This document shows, in pieces, positions 11,643 to 23,935 of a stretch of DNA of 64,000 nt. The DNA is from Meconema thalassinum (lineage: Eukaryota; Arthropoda; Insecta; Orthoptera; Tettigoniidae). Where the stretch lies: the NCBI GenBank assembly GCA_946902985.2, contig OX336395.1:288667065-288731064 (forward strand), in the 5' to 3' direction. The translations under genes were made by a program, and so were the position numbers. Below the pieces are notes generated by a model. That model made no database searches, had not been told where the DNA came from, and saw only the letters and a program-made list of their open reading frames with translations. Position 1 is the first letter of the stretch. Every line of letters starts with the position of its first letter.

Positions 11643-14600
11643 GTGTAGAGTGATGATTATTATCTATTGGCGTGATGGTCGTGCGTGTCAACTTGTAGTT
11701 TAGAGTGGCGATTATTATCTGTTGGCGTGATGGTCGTGCGGGCTAACTTGTAGTGTCGAGTGGCGATTATTATCTGTTGGCGTGATGGTCGTGCGGGTCA
11801 ACTTGTAGTGTAGAGTGGCAATTATTATCTGTTGGCGTGACGATCGTGCGGGTCAACTTGTAGTGTAGAGTGGCAATTATTATCTGTTGGCGTGACGGTC
11901 GTGCGGGTCAACTTGTAGTGTAGACTGGGAATTATTATCTGTTGGCGTGTTGGTCGTGCGGGCCAACTTGTAGTGTAGAGTGGCGATTATTATCCGCTCG
12001 CGTGACGATCGTGCGGGCCAACTTGTAGCGTAGAGTGGCAATTATTATTTGTTGGCGTGATGGTCGTGAGGGTCAACTTGTAGTGTAGAGTGGCAATTAT
12101 TATCTGTTGGCGTGACGATCGTGCCGGTCAACTTGTAGTGTAGAGTGGCAATTATTATCTGTTGGCGTGACGGTCGTGCGGGTCAACTTGTATTGTAGAG
12201 TGGCAATTATTATCTGTTGGCGAGTTGGTCGTGCGGGCCAACTTGTAGTGTAGAGTGGCGATTATTATCCGCTCGCGTGACGATCGTGCCGGCCAACTTG
12301 TAGTGTAGAGTGGCAATTATTATCTGTTGGCGTGATGGTCGTGCGGGCCAACTTGTAGTTTAGAGTGGCAATTATTATCTGTTGGCGTGTTGGTCGTGCG
12401 GGCCAACTTGTAGTGTAGAGTGGCAATTATTATCTGTTAGCGTGACGGTCGTGCGGGTCAATTTGTAGCGTAGAGTGGCAATTATTATCTGTTGGCGTGA
12501 CGATCGTGCGGGTCAACTTGTAGTGTAGAGTGGCAATTATTATCTGTTTGCGTTATGGTCGTGCGGGTCAGCTTGTAGTATAGAGTGGCAATTATTATCT
12601 GTTGGCGTGATGGTCGTGAGGGTCAACTTGTAGTATAGAGTGGCAATTATTATCTGTTGGCGTGACGGTCGTGCGGGCCAACTTGTAGCGTCGAGTGGAG
12701 ATTATTATCTGTTGGCGCGACGGTCGTGAGGGTCAACTTGTAGCGTAGAGTGGCAATTATTATCTGTTGGCGTGACGGTCGTGCGGGCCAACTTGTAGCG
12801 TAGAGTGGCAATTATTATCTGTTGGCGTGACGGTCGTGCGGGCCAACTTGTAGCGTAGAGTGGCGATTATTATATGTTGGCGTGACGGTCGTGCGGGCCA
12901 ACTTGTAGCGTAGAGTGGCAATTATTATCTGTTGTCGTGACGGTCGTGCGGGCCAACTTGTAGCGCAGAGTGGCAATTATTATCTGTTGGCGTGACGATC
13001 GTGCGGGTCAACTTGTAGTGTAGAGTGATGATTATTATCTGTTGGCGTGACGGTCGTGAGGGTCAACTTGTAGCATAGAGTGGCAATTATTATCTGTTGG
13101 CGTGACGGTCGTGCGGGCCAACTTGTAGCGTAGAGTGGCAATTATTATCTGTTGGCGTGACGGTCGTGCGGGCCAACTTGTAGCGTAGAGTGGCAATTAT
13201 TATCTGTTGGCGTGACGGTCGTGAGGGTCAACTTGTAGCGTAGAGTGGCAATTATTATCTGTTGGCGTGACGGTCGTGCGGGCCAACTTGTAGCGTAGAG
13301 TGGCAATTATTATATGTTGGCGTGACGATCGTGCGGGTCAACTTGTAGTGTAGAGTGATGATTATTATCTGTTGGCGTGATGGTCGTGCGGGTCAACTTG
13401 TAGCGGAGAGTGGCGATTATTATCTGTTGGCGTGATGGTCGTGCGGGCCAACTTGTAGTGTAGAGTGGCAATTATTATCTGTTGGCGTGATGGTCGTGTG
13501 GGGCAACTTGTAGTGTAGAGTGGCAATTATTATCTGTTGGCGTGACGATCGTGCGGGTCAACTTGTAGTATAGAGTGGCAATTATTATCTGTTGGCGTGA
13601 TGGTCGTGCGGGCCAACTCGTAGTGTAGAGTGGCAATTATTATCTGTTGGCGTGATGGTCGTGTGGGGCAACTTGTAGTGTAGAGTGGCAATTATTATCT
13701 GTTGGCGTGACGATCGTGCGGGTCAACTTGTAGTATAGAGTGGCAATTATTATCTGTTGGCGTGATGGTCGTGCGGGCCAACTTGTAGTGTAGAGTGGCA
13801 ATTATTATCTGTTGGCGTGATGGTCGTGTGGGGCAACTTGTAGTGTAGAGTGGCAATTATTATCTGTTAGCGTGACGGTCGTGCGGGTCAACTTGTAGTG
13901 TAGAGTGGCAATTATTATCTAATAGCATGACGGTCGTGCGGGTCAACTTGTAGTGTAGAGTGGCAATTATTATCTGTTGGCGTGACGGTCGTTTGGGTCA
14001 ATTTGTAGTGTAGAGTGGCAATTATTATCTGTTGGCGTGATGGTCGTGTGGGTCAACTTGTAGTGTAGAGTGGCAATTATTATCTGTTAGCGTGACGGTC
14101 GTGCGGGTCAACTTGTAGTGTAGAGTGGCAATTATTATCTATTAGCGTGACGGTCGTGCGGGTCAACTTATAGTGTAGAGTGGCAATTATTATCTGTTAG
14201 CGTGACGGTCGTGCGGGTCAACTTGTAGTGTAGAGTGGCAATTATTATCTATTAGCGTGACGGTCGTGCGGGTCAACTTGTAGTGTAGAGTGGCAATTAT
14301 TATCTGTTGGCGTGACGATCGTGCGGGTCAACTTGTAGTGTAGAGTGGCAATTATTATCTGTTGGCGTGACGGTCGTGCGGGTCATCTTGTAGTGTAGAG
14401 TGGCAATTATTATCTATTAGCGTGACGGTCGTGCGGGTCAACTTGTAGTGTAGAGTGATGATTATTATCTGTTGGCGTGATGGTCGTGGGGGTCAACTTG
14501 TACTGTAGAGTGATGATTTTTATCTGTTGGCGTGATGGTCGTGCGGGTCAATTTGTAGTGTAGAGTGGCGATTATTATCTGTTGGCGTGATGGTCGTGCG

Positions 14601-15306
14601 GGTCAACTTGTAGTGTCGAGTGGCGGTTATTATCTGTTGGCGTGATGGTCGTGCGGGTCAACTTGTAGCGTAGAGTGGCAATTATTATCTGTTGGCGTGA
14701 TGGTCGTGCGGGTCAACTTGTAGTGTAGAGTGGCGATTATTATCTGTTGGCGTGACGGTCGTGCGGGTCAACTTGTAGTGTCGAGTGGCAATTATTATCT
14801 GTTGGCTTGACGATCGTGCGGGACAACTTGTAGTGTAGAGTGGCGATTATTATCTGTTGGCGTGACGATCGTGCGGGTCAACTTGTAGTGTAGAGTGGCA
14901 ATTATTATCTGTTGGCGTGACGATCGTGCGGGTCAACTTGAAGCATAGAGTGGCGATTATTATCTGTTGACGTGACGATCGTGCGGGTCAACTTGTAGTG
15001 TAGAGTGGCAATTATTATCTGTTGGCGTGACGATCGTGAGGGTAAACTTGTAGCACAGAGTGGCGATTATTATCTGTTGGCGTGACAGTCGTGAGGTTCA
15101 ACTTGTAGCATAGAGTGGCAATTATTATCTGTTGACGTGACGATCGTGCGGGTCAACTTGTAGTGTAGAGTGGCGATTATTATCTGTTGGCGTGACGGTC
15201 GTGAGGGTCAACTAGTAGTGTAGAGTGGCAATTATTATCTGTTGGCCTGACGGTCATGCGGGTCAACTTGTAGTGTAGTGTGGCAAATATTATCTGTTAG
15301 CGTGAC
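11622..15306 (+). repeat. 3685-bp tandem duplication, right copy
   Basis: Second copy of the 67-monomer segment. It ends where the sequence resumes family I order: the unit after 15273 continues into GTGAGGGTCGTGAGGG, as copy A does after 1330. The two copies share the 165-bp trimer amplification (9718 and 13403) and all private variants checked. Confidence 0.9.
13403..13842 (+). repeat. 165-bp trimer amplification, duplicated copy
   Basis: Same structure as 9718-10157, with GTGTGGGG at 13496, 13661 and 13826. It is part of the 3685-bp duplication, so the trimer expansion came before that duplication. Confidence 0.88.
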
Positions 15307-16207
15307 GGTCGTGCGGGTCAACTTGTAGTGTAGAGTGGCAATTATTATCTGTTGGCGTGAGGGTCGTGAGGGTCAACTTGTAGTTTAGAGTGGCAATTAT
15401 TATCTGTTGGCGTGACGGTCGTGAGGGTCAACTTGTAGTGTAGAGTGGAAATTATTATCTGTTGACTTGACGGTCGTGCGGGTCAGCTTGTAGTATAGAG
15501 TGGCAATTATTATCTGTTGGCGTGACGGTCGTGCGGGCCAACTTGTAGCGTAGAGTGGAGATTATTATCTGTTGGCGTGACGGTCGTGCGGGTCAACTTG
15601 TAGTGTAGAGTGGCAATTAATAACTGTTGGCGTGACGGTCGTGAGGGTCAACTTGTAGCGTAGAGTGGCAATTAATAACTGTTGGCGTGACGGTCGTGCG
15701 GGTCAGCTTGTAGTATACAGTGGCAATTATTATCTGTTGGCGTGACGGTCGTGCGGGCCAACTTGTAGCGTAGAGTGGAGATTATTATCTGTTGGCGTGA
15801 CAGTCGTGAGGGTCAACTTGTAGCGTAGAGTGGCAATTATTATCTGTTGGCGTGACGGTCGTGAGGGTCAACTTGTAGCGTAGAGTGGCAATTAATAACT
15901 GTTGGCGTGACGGTCGTGCGGGCCAACTTGTAGCGTAGAGTGGCAATTATTATCTGTTGGCGTGACGATCGTGCGGGTCAACTTGTAGTGTAGAGTGATG
16001 ATTATTATCTGTTGGCGTGATGGTCGTGCGGGTCAACTTGTAGTGTAGAGTGATGATTATTATCTGTTGGCGTGACGGTCGTGCGGGTCAACTTGTAGTG
16101 TAGAGTGATGATTATTATCTGTTGGCGTGATGGTCGTGCGGGTCAACTTGTAGTGTAGAGTGGCAATTATTATCTTTTGGCGTGACGATCGTGCGGGTCA
16201 ACTTGTA

Positions 16208-16253
16208 GCGTAGTGTGGTGATTATTATCTGTTGGCGTGACGGTCAACTTGTA
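16208..16253 (+). repeat. 46-bp monomer, type 1 (copy B)
   Basis: Counterpart of 2256, 13,952 bp downstream. Confidence 0.93.
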
Positions 16254-17793
16254 TCGTAGAGTGGCGATTATTATCTGTTGGCGTGATGGTCGTGCGGGTC
16301 AACTTGTAGCGTAGAGTGGCAATTATTATCTGTTGGCGTGATGGTCGTGCGGGTCAACTTGTAGCGTAGAGTGGCGATTATTATCTGTTTGCGTGACGGT
16401 CGTGCGGGTCAACTTGTAGCGTAGAGTGGCGATTATTATCTGTTGGCGTGACGGTCGTGCGGGTCAACTTGTAGCGTAGAGTGGCGATTATTATCTGTTG
16501 GCGTGATGGTCGTGCGGGTCAACTTGTAGCGTAGAGTGGAGATTATTATCTGTTGGCGTGACGGTCGTGCGGGTCAACTTGTAGCGTAGAGTGGAGATTA
16601 TTATCTGTTGGCGTGATGGTCGTGCGGGTCAACTTGTAGCGTAGAGTGGCGATTATTATCTGTTGGCGTGATGGTCGTGCGGGTCAACTTGTAACGTAGA
16701 GTGGCAATTATTATCTGTTGGCGTGATGGTCGTGCGGGTCAACTTGTAGCGTAGAGTGGCGATTATTATCTGTTGGCGTGATGGTCGTGCGGGTCAACTT
16801 GTAGCGTAGAGTGGCGATTATTATCTGTTGGCGTGATGGTCGTGTGGGTCAACTTGTAGCGTAGAGTGGCAATTATTATCTGTTGGCGTGACGGTCGTGC
16901 GGGTCAACTTGTAGCGTAGGGTGGCGATTATTATCTGTTGGCGTGACGGTCGTGCGGGCCAACTTGTAGTGTAGAGTGGAGATTATTATCTGTTGGCGTG
17001 ATGGTCGTGCGGGTCAACTTGTAGCGTAGAGTGGCGATTATTATCTGTTGGCGTGACGGTCGTGCGGGTCAACTTGTAGTGTAGAGTGGCAATTATTATC
17101 TGTTGGCGTGATGGTCGTGCGGGTCAACTTGTAGCGTAGGGTGGCGATTATTATCTGTTGGCGTGATGGTCGTGCGGGTCAACTAGTTGTGTCGAGAGGC
17201 GATTATTATCTGTTGCCGTGACGATCGTGCGGGTCAACTTGTAGCATAGAGTGGCAATTATTATCTGTTGGCGTGACGATCGTGCGGGTCAACTTGTAGT
17301 GTAGAGTGATGATTATTATCTATTGGCGTGATGGTTGTGCGGGTCAACTTGTAGTGTAGAGTGGCAATTATTATCTGTTGGCATGACGATCGTGCGGGTC
17401 AACTTGTAGCGTAGGGTAGCAATTATTATCTGTTGGCGTGACGATCGTGCGGGTCAACTTGTAGTGTAGAGTGATGATTATTATCTATTGGCGTGATGGT
17501 TGTGCGGGTCAACTTGTAGTTTAGAGTGGCGATTATTATCTGTTGGCGTGATGGTCGTGCGGGTTAACTTGTAGTGTCGAGTGGCGATTATTATCTGTTG
17601 GCGTGACGGTCGTGCGGGTCAACTTGTAGCGTAGAGTGGCAATTATTATCTGTTGGCGTGACGATCGTGCGGGTCAACTTGTAGTGTAGAGTGGCAATTA
17701 TTATCTGTTGGCGTGACGATCGTGCGGGTCAACTTGTAGCGTAGGGTGGCAATTATTATCTGTTGGCGTGACGATCGTGCGGGTCAACTTGTA

Positions 17794-17839
17794 GCGTAGT
17801 GTGGTGATTATTATCTGTTGGCGTGACGGTCAACTTGTA
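17794..17839 (+). repeat. 46-bp monomer, type 1 (copy B, second)
   Basis: Counterpart of 4282, 13,512 bp downstream. Confidence 0.93.
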
Positions 17840-18114
17840 GTGTCGAGTGGCGATTATTATCTGTTGGCGTGATGGTCGTGCGGGTCAACTTGTAGTGTCG
17901 AGTGGCGATTATTATCTGTTGGCGTGACGATCGTGCGGGTCAACTTGTAGCATAGAGTGGCAATTATTATCTGTTGGCGTGACGATCGTGCGGGTCAACT
18001 TGTAGTGTAGAGTGATGATTATTATCTATTGGCGTGACGGTTGTGCGGGTCAACTTGTAGTTTAGAGTGGCGATTATTATCTGTTGGCGTGATGGTCGTT
18101 CGGGTTAACTTGTA

Positions 18115-19370
18115 GTGTCGAGTGGCGATTATTATCTGTTGGCGTGACGGTCGTGCGGGTCAATTTGTAGCGTAGAGTGGCAATAATTATCTGTTGGCGT
18201 GACGATCGTGCGGGTCAACTTGTAGTGTAGAGTGGCAATTATTATCTGTTTGCGTGATGGTCGTGCGGGTCAGCTTGTAGTATAGAGTGGCAATTATTAT
18301 CTGTTGGCGTGACGGTCGTGCGGGCCAACTTGTAGCGTAGAGTGGAGATTATTATCTGTTGGCGTGACGGTCGTGAGGGTCAACTTGTAGCGTAGAGTGG
18401 CGATTATTATCTGTTGGCGTGACGGTCGTGAGGGTCAACTTGTAGCGTAGAGTGGCAATTATTATCTGTTGGCGTGACGGTCGTGCGGGTCAACTTGTAG
18501 CGTAGAGTGGCAATTATTATCTTTTAGCGTGACGGTCGTGCGGGTCAACTTGTAGTGTAGAGTGGCAATTATTATCTATTAGCGTGACGGTCGTGCGCGT
18601 CAACTTGTAGTGTAGAGTGGCAATTATTTTCTGTTGGCGTGACGGTCGTGCGGGTCAATTTGTAGTGTAGCGTGGCAATTATTATCTGTTGGCGTGAGGG
18701 TCAACTTGTAGTGTAGAGTGGCAATTATTATCTGTTGGCGTGATGGTCGTGCGGGTCAACTTGTAGTGTAGAGTGATGATTATTATCTGTTGGCGTGATG
18801 GTCGTGCGGGTCAACTTGTAGTGTAGAGTGGCAATTATTATATGTTGGCGTGATGGTCGTGTGGGTCAACTTGTAGTGTAGAGTGGCAATTATTATCTGT
18901 TAGCGTGACAGTCGTGCCGGTCAACTTGTAGTGTAGAGTGGCAATTATTATCTATTAGCGTGACAGTCGTGCCGGTCAACTTGTAGTGTAGAGTGGCATT
19001 TATTATCTATTAGCGTGACGGTCGTGCGGGTCAACTTGTAGTGTAGAGTGGCAATTATTATCTATTAGCGTGACGGTCGTGCGGGTCAACTTGTAGTGTA
19101 GAGTGGCAATTATTATCTGTTGGCGTGACGATCGTGCGGGTCAACTTGTAGTGTAGAGTGGCAATTATTATCTGTTGGCGTGACGGTCGTGAGGGTCAAC
19201 TTGTAGTGTAGAGTGGCAATTATTATCTGTTGGCGTGATGGTCGTGCGGGTCAACTTGTAGTGTAGAGTGATGATTATTATCTGTTGGCGTGATGGTCGT
19301 GCGGGTCAACTTGTAGTGTAGAGTGGCAATTATTATCTGTTGGCGTGACGGTCGTGAGGGTCAACTTGTA
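18115..19370 (+). repeat. Alternative segment, copy B version (23 monomers)
   Basis: This 1256-bp stretch replaces the 14-monomer segment of copy A at 4603-5372. It contains CAATAATTATC (about 18180), several GACAGTCGTGCCGG units (near 18910 and 18965) and the type-2 46-bp monomer at 18665. Copy C has a near match at about 28208-29461 with one extra monomer and one 2-bp loss. Confidence 0.75.
18665..18710 (+). repeat. 46-bp monomer, type 2 (copy B)
   Basis: Starts GTGTAGCGTGG and reads GCGTGAGGGTCAAC. Here the first 9-bp block is lost and the second kept, with GTGA as the shared flank. It is independent of the type 1 loss. Confidence 0.92.
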
Positions 19371-22300
19371 GTGTAGAGTGGAAATTATTATTTGTTGACT
19401 TGACGGTCGTGCGGGTCAGCTTGTAGTAGAGAGTGGCAATTATTATCTGTTGGCGTGACGGTCGTGCGGGCCAACTTGTAGCGTAGAGTGGAGATTATTA
19501 TCTGTTGGCGTGACGGTCGTGAGGGTCAACTTGTAGCGTAGAGTGGCAATTATTATCTGTTGGCGTGTTGGTCGTGAGGGTCAACTTGTAGCTTAGAGTG
19601 GCAATTATTATCTGTTGGCGTGACGGTCGTGAGGGTCAACTTGTAGGGTAGAGTGGCAATTATTATCTGTTGGCGTGACGGTCGTACGGGCCAACTTGTA
19701 GCGTAGAGTGGCAATTATTATCTGTTGTCGTGACGATCGTGCGGGTCAACTTGTAGTGTAGAGTGATGATTATTATCTGTTGGCGTGATGGTCGTGCGGG
19801 TCAACTTGTAGTGTAGAGTGGCAAATATTATCTGTTGGCGTGATGGTCGTGCGGGCCAACTTGTAGTGTAGAGTGGCAATTACTATCTGTTGGCGTGATG
19901 GTCGTGTGGGTCAACTTGTAGTGTTGAGTGGCAATTATTATCTTTTAGCGTGACGGTCGTGCGGGTCAACTTGTAGTGTAGAGTGGCAATTATTATCTAT
20001 TAGCGTGACGGTCGTGCGGGTCAACTTGTAGTGTAGAGTGGCAATTATTATCTGTTGGCGTGACGGTCGTGCGGGTCAATTTGTAGTGTAGAGTGGCAAT
20101 TATTATCTGTTGGCGTGATGGTCGTGTAGGTCTACTTGTAGTGTAGAGTGGCAATTATTATCTGTTAGCGTGACGGTCGTGCGGGTCAACTTGTAGTGTA
20201 GAGTGTCAATTATTATCTGTTAGCGTGACGGTCGTGCGGGTCAACTTGTAGTGTAGAGTGGCAATTATTATCTGTTGGCGTGACGGTCGTGCGGGTCAAT
20301 TTGTAGTGTAGAGTGGCAATTATTATATGTTGGCGTGATGGTCGTGTGGGTCAACTTGTAGCGTAGAGTGGCAATTATTATCTATTGGCGTGACGATCGT
20401 GCGGGTCAACTAGTAGTTTAGAGTGGCAATTATTATCTGTTAGCGTGACAGTCGTGCCGGTCAACTTGTAGTGTAGAGTGGCAATTATTATCTATTAGCG
20501 TGACGGTCGTGCGGGTCAACTTGTAGTGTAGAGTGGCAATTATTATCTGTTAGCGTGACGGTCGTGCGGGTCAACTTGTAGTGTAGAGTGGCAATTATTA
20601 TCTGTTGGCGTGACGGTCGTGCGGGTCAACTTGTAGTGTAGAGTGGCAATTATTATCTATTAGCGTGACGGTCGTGCGGGTCAACTTGTAGTGTAGAGTG
20701 ATGATTATTATCTGTTGGCGTGATGGTCGTGCGGGTCAACTTGTAGCGTAGAGTGGCGATTATTATCTGATGGCGTGATGGTCGTGCGGGTCAACTTGTA
20801 GTGTAGAGTTGCGATTATTATCTGTTGGCGTGATGGTCGTGCGGGTCAACTTGTAGCGTAGTGTGGCGATTTTTATCTGTTGGCGTGACTGTCGTTCGGG
20901 TCAACTTGTAGTGTAGAGTGATGATTATTATCTGTTGGCGTGATGGTCGTGCGGGTCAACTTGTACTGTAGAGTGATGATTTTTATCTGTTGGCGTGATG
21001 GTCGTGCGGGTCAACTTGTAGTTTAGAGTGGCGATTATTATCTGTTGGCGTGATGGTCGTACGGGTCAACTTGTAGTGTCGAGTGGCGATTATTATCTGT
21101 TGGCGTGACGGTCGTGCGGGTCAACTTGTAGTGTCGAGTGGCAATTATTATCTGTTGGCTTGACGATCGTGCGGGACAACTTGTAGTGTAGAGTGGCAAT
21201 TATTATCTGTTGGCGTGACGATCGTGAGGGTCAACTTGTAGCAAAGAGTGGCGATTATTATCTGTTGACGTGACGATCGTGCGGGTCAACTTGTAGTGTA
21301 GAGTGGCAATTATTATCTGTTGGCGAGACGATCGTGCGGGTCAACTTGTAGCATAGAGTGGCGATTATTATCCGTTGGCGTGACGGTCGTGAGGGTCAAC
21401 TTGTAGCATAGAGTGGCAATTATTATCTGTTGACGTGACGATAGTGCGGGTCAACTTGTAGTGTAGAGTGGCGATTATTATCTGTTGACTTGACGGTCGT
21501 GCGGGTCAGCTTGTAGTATAGAGTGGCAATTATTATCTGTTGGCGTGACGGTCGTGCGGGCCAACTTGTAGCTTACAGTGGAGATTATTATCTGTTGGCG
21601 TGACGGTCGTGAGGGTCAACTTGTAGCGTAGAGTGGCGATTATTATCTGTTGGCGTGACGGTCGTGAGGGTCAACTTGTAGCGTAGAGTGGCAATTATTA
21701 TCTGTTGGCGTGATGGTCGTGCGGGTCAACTTGTAGCGTAGAGTGGCGATTATTATCTATTAGCGTGACGGTCGTGCGGGTCAACTTGTAGTGTAGAGTG
21801 GCAATTATTATCTGTTGGCGTGACGGTCGTGCGGGCCAACTTGTAGCGTAGAGTGGCAATTATTATCTGTTGGCGTGACGATCGTGCGGGTCAACTTGTA
21901 GTGTAGAGTGATGATTATTATCTATTGGCGTGATGGTCGTGCGTGTCAACTTGTAGTTTAGAGTGGCGATTATTATCTGTTGGCGTGATGGTCGTGCGGG
22001 CTAATTTGTAGTGTCGGGTGGCGATTATTATCTGTTGGCGTGATGGTCGTGCGGGTCAACTTGTAGTGTAGAGTGGCAATTATTATCTGTTGGCGTGACG
22101 ATCGTGCGGGTCAACTTGTAGTGTAGAGTGGCAATTATTATCTGTTGGCGTGACGGTCGTGCGGGTCAACTTGTAGTGTAGAGTGGGAATTATTATCTGT
22201 TGGCGTGTTGGTCGTGCGGGCCAACTTGTAGTGTAGAGTGGCGATTATTATCCGCTCGCGTGACGATCGTGCGGGCCAACTTGTAGCGTAGAGTGGCAAT

Positions 22301-23660
22301 TATTATTTGTTGGCGTGATGGTCGTGAGGGTCAACTTGTAGTGTAGAGTGGCAATTATTATCTGTTGGCGTGACGATCGTGCGGGTCAACTTGTAGTGTA
22401 GAGTGGCAATTATTATCTGTTGGCGTGACGGTCGTGCGGGTCAACTTGTATTGTAGAGTGGCAATTATTATCTGTTGGCGTGTTGGTCGTGCGGGCCAAC
22501 TTGTAGTGTAGAGTGGCGATTATTATCCGCTCGCGTGACGATCGTGCCGGCCAACTTGTAGTGTAGAGTGGCAATTATTATCTGTTGGCGTGATGGTCGT
22601 GCGGGCCAACTTGTAGTTTAGAGTGGCAATTATTATCTGTTGGCGTGTTGGTCGTGCGGGCCAACTTGTAGTGTAGAGTGGCAATTATTATCTGTTAGCG
22701 TGACGGTCGTGCGGGTCAATTTGTAGCGTAGAGTGGCAATTATTATCTGTTGGCGTGACGATCGTGCGGGTCAACTTGTAGTGTAGAGTGGCAATTATTA
22801 TCTGTTTGCGTTATGGTCGTGCGGGTCAGCTTGTAGTATAGAGTGGCAATTATTATCTGTTGGCGTGATGGTCGTGAGGGTCAACTTGTAGTATAGAGTG
22901 GCAATTATTATCTGTTGGCGTGACGGTCGTGCGGGCCAACTTGTAGCGTCGAGTGGAGATTATTATCTGTTGGCGTGACGGTCGTGAGGGTCAACTTGTA
23001 GCGTAGAGTGGCAATTATTATCTGTTGGCGTGACGGTCGTGCGGGCCAACTTGTAGCGTAGAGTGGCAATTATTATCTGTTGGCGTGACGGTCGTGCGGG
23101 CCAACTTGTAGCGTAGAGTGGCGATTATTATATGTTGGCGTGACGGTCGTGCGGGCCAACTTGTAGCGTAGAGTGGCAATTATTATCTGTTGTCGTGACG
23201 GTCGTGCGGGCCAACTTGTAGCGTAGAGTGGCAATTATTATCTGTTGGCGTGACGATCGTGCGGGTCAACTTGTAGTGTAGAGTGATGATTATTATCTGT
23301 TGGCGTGACTGTCGTGAGGGTCAACTTATAGCGTAGAGTGGCAATTATTATCTGTTGGCGTGACGGTCGTGCGGGCCAACTTGTAGCGTAGAGTGGCAAT
23401 TATTATCTGTTGGCGTGACGGTCGTGCGGGCCAACTTGTAGCGTAGAGTGGCAATTATTATCTGTTGGCGTGACGGTCGTGAGGGTCAACTTGTAGCGTA
23501 GAGTGGCAATTATTATCTGTTGGCGTGACGGTCGTGCGGGCCAACTTGTAGCGTAGAGTGGCAATTATTATATGTTGGCGTGACGATCGTGCGGGTCAAC
23601 TTGTAGTGTAGAGTGATGATTATTATCTGTTGGCGTGATGGTCGTGCGGGTCAACTTGTA

Positions 23661-23935
23661 GCGTAGAGTGGCGATTATTATCTGTTGGCGTGATGGTCGT
23701 GCGGGCCAACTTGTAGTGTAGAGTGGCAATTATTATCTGTTGGCGTGATGGTCGTGTGGGGCAACTTGTAGTGTAGAGTGGCAATTATTATCTGTTGGCG
23801 TGACGATCGTGCGGGTCAACTTGTAGTATAGAGTGGCAATTATTATCTGTTGGCGTGATGGTCGTGCGGGCCAACTTGTAGTGTAGAGTGGCAATTATTA
23901 TCTGTTGGCGTGATGGTCGTGTGGGGCAACTTGTA
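23661..23935 (+). repeat. 165-bp trimer, about 1.7 copies in HOR copy B
   Basis: The same trimer as at 9718, but GTGTGGGG occurs only twice (23754 and 23919), one trimer fewer than at 9718 and 13403. This 165-bp difference accounts for the spacing difference between 11973-22231 (10,258 bp) and 14338-24431 (10,093 bp). Confidence 0.88.
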
